A stretch of 64,000 bases of DNA from Euphorbia lathyris. Taxonomy: Eukaryota; Streptophyta; Magnoliopsida; Malpighiales; Euphorbiaceae. Under the pieces are notes generated by a model, which was not told where the DNA came from, did not search any database, and saw only the letters and a list, made by a program, of their open reading frames with translations. Position 1 is the first letter of the stretch, and each line of letters starts with the position of its first letter. Of this stretch, positions 57,056-64,000 are shown one piece after another. Position numbers and translations under genes: made by a program. Where the stretch lies: contig NC_088914.1 in NCBI RefSeq assembly GCF_963576675.1, positions 79,668,441 to 79,732,440 on the forward strand, given 5' to 3'.

Positions 57056-57615
57056 CAACCCTTAGATGGACACGCCATCGCAAGCGCTCATTGAGCACCT
57101 GAAATTCCAGAGAATACGTTGGTTCACTATAATAACACATGGGAAATAAATTTCCAAAGGTTCCTAGACAATAAAGCTTTGGATGGGGTCACCGGAGGCC
57201 AAGTCACCTTAAGCAAAAAACCATTGGTCCATTGGATCATCGATTCTCATTTCTCGTAAAACTGGAGGACCTTTAGGTTGCCCTTATATACAGGCAATGA
57301 AGACTCAATAAGCACTGCGTCATATTTATGAGCAATGTCAATGTATAGTCCAAGGAAGACTATGTCATGTTCAAGGTCTTTCAAACAACATTGTTTGGGG
57401 TGGTGCAAGAATAGTATAAGAGAGTGAAATCAAAATCAATTGACCCCTTCAACCTCCTCAAACACATATTTTTCACAAGATTTGTTGGGGTGTCAAAGAG
57501 AGGATGATAAGTTGAGATCTGAATGATATTCACCAGTGCTAGATCGAACCACTACAAGGTTACTTAGCCCAATTCCACCAAATGTCCTTGCAGGTAAAGT
57601 CTATGAATCTGGAGG

Positions 57616-58034
57616 TAGGGGTAAATTACATACGTGGTATACAACATTTGTCCTATTTCACACTTTGTTGTACAACCTTCGATTTCGCACACAAAAGTGT
57701 ACAACCTTTTGGTGACCTCCCATTAAAGTATAAAACCGGTAATTGTTGCCGGTCAACATGAAGTCAATGCACAATGTCAGCAATTTGACCTCCATAAAAG
57801 TCAAATATTAGCCGGTCAATGCAAAGTCAACGTGTCATGTCAGTAATTCTGACTTTTATGGAGGTCAAATTATTGATGTGGCGCGTTGACTTCGTGTTGA
57901 CCATCATAATTACCAGTTATACACTTTAGTAGGAGGTCACCAAAAGGTTCTACACTTTTGTGTGCAAAATTGAAGGTTGTACACCAAAGTGTGAAATAGG
58001 ATAAATGTTGTACACCATCTATGTAATTTACCTT
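57616..58034. mobile_element. Inverted-repeat MITE (~415 bp) nested in the gypsy gag remnant
   Basis: GGGTAAATTACATACGTGG at the left mirrors ATCTATGTAATTTACC at the right. The arms pair for about 190 bp (for example TTTTGGTGACCTCC and GGAGGTCACCAAAA). GAGGTAG occurs just outside each end (57611-57617 area and 58036-58042), a probable target duplication. Confidence 0.78.
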
Positions 58035-59140
58035 TCGAGGTAGCCATCAATGCTCTATAAAAAGGAACCAACTATGAATCCAGCTAAAAAAGTGTTACAT
58101 TGCCCCCCTCCCTTTGTTCATTCGAGGAATTGATGGTTGTAGGCCATAACTTCGTCAAATGTGATGATAGCCTAAGTTTGGCAGACTATGTGAATGTGGA
58201 GAAAGAAACGAACAGAGCAAGGAAGACAAAGGCAAGAGTTTGGTTGATGTAAGGGTTCCCTCTCTAGATGGGATGATGCATCCCTCCCTTACCATGGAGG
58301 TGAGACGAGTAAAAAAAGGACGCTCAAGAGGTTAGTCATTTGAGTTGCACCTTTAGAAAAGAAGTCCATTACTCTAAAGACTCCCACCCATCATAGAACC
58401 AGGACTCCCCCCCCCCAAACCGAGTCTCTAGGTCTTACCGACCACCAAAAGTTGAACAACCCGAAAAATCCACACTCAAAAAATACAAATACTATAAGTT
58501 TCATAAAAGGATAGGGAAAAACACAAACAAATGCAAACACTTATCCCGGAAAACTTAACAGGCTACTCAGCATTATGTAGGGGGAATAATAGGGCCACGA
58601 AAAAATCCAGCATCAGTACAAGCAGACCTATCTGTAAGACGAACCAAAATGGCCCCGACGACAATGAGAAATTCAGGTCATCCGAGAGGGTGCACCCACA
58701 TATGCACTCTAGAAAAAGTTGAAGGAACCAACCGAAAAATCTCTTCTAGTAAACTCATCCCTACGAATAGCCCATATTGAAGCTGTGGTGGTCTCCCTCC
58801 CGATTAATAACTTCCACGATCACAGAATTCTGGTTAACATCGGCAACTCGATAATCCTCATTTATTTGCCTATATTTGCCGGTATAAACTTCAACAAGAA
58901 TACACTTCAGGAAGGAACCTTACTTTTTGGTGGGCGTATCTAACATAGTTGTCTGTGATGGGTCTTATCTCCAGTATAGATGATAAATACCTATTGGTTT
59001 ATGTGGTTTTTAGAGTCTTCTTGAAGGATTTGTGTAGTCGTATTACCAAGCAAGTTGTGTGTGTTATTGACTATCATTTTAGGGATCCTTAGCTCAAGAT
59101 AGTTTTATCTTAAAGATAAAACTTAGGCTCTGATGCCACT

Positions 59141-61723
59141 TGTTGGTCCCTAATAAGGTTATATTAGTTCTAAAGGGAGGGAGGTGAATGAAATTATTAG
59201 TCAATTTAAACCTTTAATAATTTTTTCTCTTTTAGTTCAATAGCAACATAGAGGCAACTCTCAGAATTAGAGGCAAGATCGGTCTGCTGAGCTTGGTTCT
59301 GCTTCTTATATTTGCGTTTAGAGGACTGCTCGTTTAACAGAGCTTCTGAATATCCTTAAGATTGATGTTATACGTTATACACAGAATATTCATAATGATC
59401 TAAGTGAGATGTATATTTAGAGCATGCAATATTCAGAAGTAATAAAGGCAAAGTAAGGGAAAGAAGTTAGTCAACAGATTTATAGGGTTCGGCCTTCTGC
59501 CTACGTCGAGTCCTCGGAATTTCATCTTCTGAGATTTAATCCACTAAATAACTCTTTAACAAGTAGAGCACAAACCTTTCACAATAGTCAAAGTCTCAGT
59601 AAAGTACCGTCCTTTGCTTACAATGACTCAACTATCTCTCTCTAGTTACTTGCCTATAACCGAAGCAATAACGGAGCTTCTGATTTATAATAGAAAAGAT
59701 TCTGATATAAAATCAAATGAACTAATCTCTCTCTGTTTTGATTACACAAATATAGAATTGATGTGTATAGCTATTTTCTCCTGTTTTTCACTTGAATGCT
59801 TTTTATCTCTTTTTCAGGTGAAGATCAAGTATGAAAAATGTGGCTTGAAGTTGGCTTTTATAGGTGAAGCATTTGAAGATATCTGTTTGAATTCAAAAGA
59901 GCCGTCGGAGGGAAATGACTGTTGAAACACCTTTCCACATGATTTTGATTTGACAAAATTATTTATGTAATTGATAAAAAATATTCTAACACATTAAATT
60001 TAAATGCTTTAATTTATTTACACTAATGTGTTTGTTCAATTGTGAGTTTATTGGTATATAAGACATTAAGATATAAAGCCCATAAGTGGAAGTCAAGCCC
60101 AAGTCAACACATCAAGACATCACGGCCCAAGATACAAAACGCGGTCGTTTTGTACAAAGCACAAGCTCAGTATGAAGAAGGATCGAGAAGCATTCTCTTA
60201 ATTGCTTCAAGATGAAGCTGCTGAGTGTGTCGACAAGAAGTACAAGACAGCGGCAGACAAGAACCAACTTCTAGACAAAGTATTTCTACTTTGGGTAAAG
60301 TTCAGAAGGCGCAGGAAGCTGTCTGGAAGACTTTGCCAAAAATGTCGAAACATTCTGTTTACCGAACGAAAAGCTGACGAGCACTGCCGTGGACAGAAGA
60401 TGCAAGAATCTCATTGGCCAACGACACTGTGCACGTCCTGAGTGACAACGACAGGAAGCCATTTCCCTCCAACGGTTATTTCGAAATTCGAAATTACCGG
60501 TGCCTCAAGTGTCACTATATAAAGGCCTCTTATTTGCTTCAATCGATGCAGATCTTCAATTAGCCGAAACGCTGTCCAAATTCATACTTGAAGTTCTGTG
60601 AGAAAAGCAAAGCAAAAACCTTACACCAATTTCCAATTATTGTGTAAAAGTCTAGAGTGATTTTCAATCATCTAAAGTGTCTTAGCAATTGTTGTTTAGG
60701 ACAAACACTTTATCATTTCTAGAAGAATAGAAAGGAGAGGCTAAGTACTCGGTTATAGTACTCAGCGGTAGATATAGGAGTGAGTAGAGGTATAGAGGAA
60801 TGTACTCTTGTATACTCAGCTTCTATTGTAAAAGGTTTCGTGCTCTACCTTTAAAGAGCTCAGTAAAGGATTCAAAAAGCTCGGACGAGTTCCGGGGAAT
60901 GGACGTAGGCGGAGAGGCCGAACCAGGATATGTTTGCTGAGTAACATATTTCTAACCCTTAAACTCCTTTATATTTTGCTTGCTATAAAACTGACTAAGT
61001 AACGAACTCACACTGAGTTGAGTGCACTAAGAAGCTGAGTTTAGGAATAAACTCTAAGTGTTATCTCCTGACTCAAGGAAAGAAACAAACTTAGTCACAA
61101 GTTGACTAAGCTTGTGTCTTAGAATTACTTAGCGCCGCTGTGTAAACCTTTTCTTAAGAAAAGAAGTCAGCCTAAACGGACAAAATTTTAAATAGTTCCT
61201 ATCCTCCCCCTTGGAACTAAACTTGTCACGTTATAAGGGACCAACAATGACTTCTATCTTCTGTCTTGCTTCTGGCTTTTGTGCCAATTTTGTCATTAGA
61301 GGAAAGTTGTTGTTTCCAAATTCAGACTATGTCGATCATTGAGACGCGCATCCAATGACCATCTTCTGACTTCTGGCTTCGTAATCTTTCAGTCTGTGTC
61401 TTTCCTTATTTGGGTGATGGAGAGAGAATGTAACTAGCAGGGCCTTATATCTTTTGAGTTTTTACTATTATTTTTGACACGCCTGATTTGACTTTTGTCA
61501 TGGGCTTCTAGGTCTTGGGTCAATTTCGGCTTGGGTCTTTAATTGCATTAAGGCCTTTTGATTGTGTATGTATTTATGCTTCTAATATTTTTTGACACTT
61601 AACAAACATATTAGCCATAAAACATAATTAATTTAACACTAAATTTTTAATACCTTGGGGATCTTATTCCTTAATTGTGATTTTTGTCATAGTAAAAAAC
61701 TTAACAAAAATTGTGTTTCCACA
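59141..61723 (-). mobile_element. LTR C, related divergent LTR with primer-binding site, split by solo LTR B
   Basis: On the minus strand it starts TGTGGAAACAC (61723) and ends GGGACCAACA (59141). Two bases later comes TGGCATCAGAGC, a copia-type initiator-Met primer-binding site with one change. It shares architecture with LTRs A and B (ends, TATA position, the GGTTCGGCCTTCTGCCTACG-like block at 59490) but is clearly diverged. LTR B and its duplication occupy 59920-61251. Only about 180 bp of internal sequence remains to the left, so the element is truncated. Confidence 0.7.
59920..61246 (+). mobile_element. Solo LTR B (1327 bp), with 5-bp target duplication
   Basis: Starts TGTTGAAACACC and ends GGGACCAACA on the plus strand. 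ATGAC flanks it on both sides (59915-59919 and 61247-61251). A TATA-like CACTATATAAAGGCC reads on the plus strand near 60515. It is nearly the reverse complement of LTR A throughout, so A and B form a 1.3-kb inverted repeat about 3.8 kb apart. It is inserted into LTR C. Confidence 0.9.
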
Positions 61724-61839
61724 GCTTCATGCAAGAGAAGATATCTTCTTCATGAGAAGCAATATAGTAAAGTTATATATTGAAGATCTACAAAATGGAG
61801 AGATATAAAGTGGTACAAGATTACATCAAGGAACTTCTC

Positions 61840-62815
61840 TTCAACGAGCTAGTGATACACGATGGACTTCAAATTATGTTTCATTGGTAAGCCTAATCAC
61901 CATGTTTCCCTCTGTGATTGATGTGTTTGATGTGATTCATGAAGATGGAAAAAATTTAGAGCAAAATGGTCAAGCTTGTGCATTACTTGCTTTGACACAA
62001 ACATTTGAGTTTTTTTTTTTCAACTTGCATTTGATGAAAAAGATATTGGGATTTACATATGATTTTTCCCAATCATTACAAAGAAAAGATTAAGATATCA
62101 TCAATGCAATAAGTTTGGTTAACATTTCCAAACAACTGCTCCAACAAATAAGAGATGATGGATGAACTTCTTTACCGATTCAAGTGGCTTCTTTTTGTGA
62201 AAAGAATAACATCAATGTTTCAAATATGGATGATATGTTTGTGGATCAAGGAACGTCACGAATAAATACTCATAAAATTACAAACTTGCATTATTATCAA
62301 ACTGAACATGGCTATGTTTTATAATGTTATTAATATGCAACTTTTAGAGCTCAATGAGCGCTTCACGGTGAAAAACTCAGAATTACTTTTATATGTCGCG
62401 TGCTTAAATCCTATTTGATTTTTCTATAGTGCAGATTGCTATACTTGAAGATCAATTAGACATTTATATTTTTTTATATGAGATCTGACAGATGGTTTTC
62501 TGAGCTTAAATCGCGGATCTCGCTAAGAGCTTAGTTGAGACAAGGAACAGTGTTTTGTATCCTCTTGTTTATTTGCTTGTGAAGTTAGCTTTAATTTTTT
62601 CGTCTGCGACTGCTTCAGTGGAAAGAGTATTTTTGGCTATGAATTTGGTGAAAACTTCACTACGAATCGTTTAGGAGATGAATTTGTAAATGATTGTTTA
62701 GTTACATATATTGATTGAGAAGTATTTGAAAACATCGATAATGAAAAAATTGTCAACATATGAAGATTTGAAAAAGCGTAGATAGCAATTATGAAAGATA
62801 TTATTTTATGTAATT
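61840..62815 (+). pseudogene. Decayed hAT transposase (TTF-type zinc finger / HAT C-terminal dimerisation)
   Basis: Plus-strand fragments in shifting frames: TRWTSNYVSLVSLITMFPSV (about 61862), DIINAISLVNISKQLLQQIRDDGW (about 62096), then the C-terminal dimerisation region at 62560-62780 (PLVYLLVKLALIF, SATASVERVF, MNLVKTSL, GDEFVNDCLVTYI). Several stops and small indels. This is the type of transposase often annotated as a zinc finger MYM-type or TTF protein in plants. The catalytic centre is too decayed to judge. Confidence 0.75.
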
Positions 62816-63221
62816 GATTTTGAAATATTGTAATTGAAATTATTTATTTATATTGTTCTTAATTTTTTTTACACCGCATATATAATTTGTTCCCACTATC
62901 TACAAATCCCGGATCCGTCTCTGACCTTTAAATATAAATTATGCCTAAAATATTTACAATATTGTTAACATAATTCTAAACAAAACTATCAGAATATCAA
63001 TAACTAAGTCTGTCACAAAAAAATGATTAAAATATTTATTGTGTTATTAATATGATTACAAACAATCAGTTAAAATGTATGAAATTGTATCTATTTATCG
63101 ATAAATTTATTTGAAATATACGATACGATAATTAGATAACTCTCAACTAATAGTATGTTCAAATCTTTAGTAAGATATGGGTAAAAATGATTTTGAATTT
63201 ACACAATATTATATATGTTTA
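62816..63221. other. AT-rich spacer, nothing recognised
   Basis: Low-complexity AT-rich sequence. About 62890-62930 (atctacaaatcccggatccg) resembles the end of a hAT element and may be the right end of the decayed transposon to its left. Confidence 0.4.
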
Positions 63222-63803
63222 GGGTTAAGGTGCAAAAATATCCCCAACGTTTTGAGCCAGGAGCAATTTTACCCCTAACGTTTAAAATGGTGCAATTTTA
63301 CCCCTATCGTTGGAAGCCATGTGCAATTTTACCCCAACGTTGATAATTTGGTTCAATTTCAGAAATATTTCATCAAACTGTCTTCTCGGTCATGAATTTT
63401 ATCATTTACACTTCACATGTGCGTTATTTTATCAGTAACAAATCGCAAGCATATGTTGGGATGTGAAAAAAAATAAAAAAATATACTGTCTTTTTATATA
63501 AATTGGACAAAAAAAATTCAAATAATTCACCGAATTTATAAATATTAATCTCCAATTCTATTATTAAATTATAAAAAAATATGAAATCTTTTTTTTAAAC
63601 GAATTGTTATACAATTGGTGCAGAATAAGAAACAAAAAATATCTGTGTTTTATAATAGTGTCTGAAATTGACCCAATTTATCAACGTTAGGGGTAAAATT
63701 GCTCATGGCTTCCAACGTTAGCGGTAAAATTGCACCATTTTAGACGTTAGGGGTAAAATTGCTCCTGGCCCAAAACGTTAGGGGTATTTTTGCATCTTAA
63801 CCC
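63222..63803. mobile_element. MULE-type MITE, GGGTTAAGG family, copy e (582 bp)
   Basis: Ends GGGTTAAGGTG and CTTAACCC. The flanking 10-mers TATATGTTTA (63212-63221) and TGTATGTTTA (63804-63813) match at nine of ten. The core is nearly the same as in copy a. Confidence 0.85.
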
Positions 63804-63851
63804 TGTATGTTTACTTGCAAATTTGTACCTTATCCCCCACAATAAAAAAAA

Positions 63852-64000
63852 GGGTTAAGGTGCAAAAATACCCCTAACGTTTGGATTAGGAGCAATTTTA
63901 CCCTTAACGTCTAAAATTGTGCAATTTTACCCCTAACGTTGGAAGCCAATAGCAATTTTACCCTTAACGTTGATAAATTGGATCAATTTCAGACACTATT
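63852..64000. mobile_element. MULE-type MITE, GGGTTAAGG family, copy f (cut by window end)
   Basis: The left arm of another copy starting GGGTTAAGGTG with the same CCCCTAACGTT series. The right end is outside the window. It is only 48 bp from copy e. Confidence 0.85.

Larger units (their letters stand above)
54276..58960 (+). mobile_element. Decayed Tat-like gypsy element (LTR, gag, start of protease), split by later insertions
   Basis: 54280-54670 looks like an LTR ending before TTTGGTGCGGTAAGC (54674 on), nearly the same primer-binding motif as in the element at 4343. A gag start follows, and is cut by a solo LTR at 54777-56107. Gag resumes around 56113 (DSKDEVANHVAKLIESIW) and again from about 57060 (DTPSQALIEHLKFQ). 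57370-57500 holds a gag core (VFQTTLFGVV, FNLLKHIFFTRFVGV). 58490-58540 holds a zinc-knuckle region (YYKFHKRIGKNTNKC). 58820-58900 is a protease-like ILVNIGNSI. There are many stops and frameshifts. A MITE lies at 57616-58034. A CT microsatellite (about 54522-54570) sits in the LTR. Confidence 0.7.

Noticed and set aside
60202..60441. 79-codon frame on the plus strand
   Set aside because: It lies wholly within solo LTR B and is not conserved in frame in LTR A, so it is chance.
1..64000. tRNA, rRNA or other structured RNA genes
   Set aside because: I looked for cloverleaf and A/B-box-like sequence, and rRNA-like stretches. None was convincing. TGGTATCA-like motifs are primer-binding sites, not tRNA genes.

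Overview
The window is nuclear DNA from a flowering plant, most likely a eudicot. The genes are AT-rich with spliceosomal introns. Recognisable products are plant methylesterases, a plant PLS-class PPR protein, NUP58 and a Lines homologue, and the space between them is filled with plant LTR retrotransposons, LINEs and MITEs. I cannot name the species from the sequence.

Layout. 1-4808 is the 5' LTR and gag-pol of a Ty3/gypsy element of Tat type, on the minus strand and cut by the window edge. 4809-12672 is AT-rich spacer with LINE tails and MITEs, including a 5'-truncated L1 with a perfect 16-bp target duplication at 10813-11582. Three minus-strand methylesterase genes follow (12673-14680, 16502-19861, 27165-32116). 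Each has three exons and transposon-loaded introns. Between the second and third lies a copia-type solo LTR (22121-25655) that was itself split by a ~2-kb fold-back element inserted in a (TA)n tract.

34601-39688 is an 11-exon Lines homologue (minus), with one intron that appears to use a GC donor. It is head-to-head with an intronless PPR gene (41261-43381), whose 3' third is duplicated in tandem as a partial copy (43567-44400). 45394-51063 is NUP58 (minus, six exons). Its intron 2 carries a ~2.1-kb RTE-type LINE, and its intron 3 carries a 75-bp 5'-truncated piece of the same family flanked by a 17-bp duplication.

51340-64000 is almost wholly mobile DNA. It holds a TIR element full of GC-rich palindromes, long inverted-repeat MITEs, a decayed Tat-like gypsy element split by a solo LTR, a second solo LTR of the same family in the opposite orientation nested in a related LTR, a decayed hAT transposase, and two copies of a MITE that recurs through the window.

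The host genes do not form a pathway. The methylesterases would act on methylated hormone or specialised-metabolite esters, NUP58 in the nuclear pore channel, and the PPR protein on organellar RNA. The role of plant Lines proteins is little known. The clearest structure in the window is the nesting of dated-by-insertion elements, many with target-site duplications that can be read directly. Exon coordinates were built by eye from splice sites, reading frame and family similarity.
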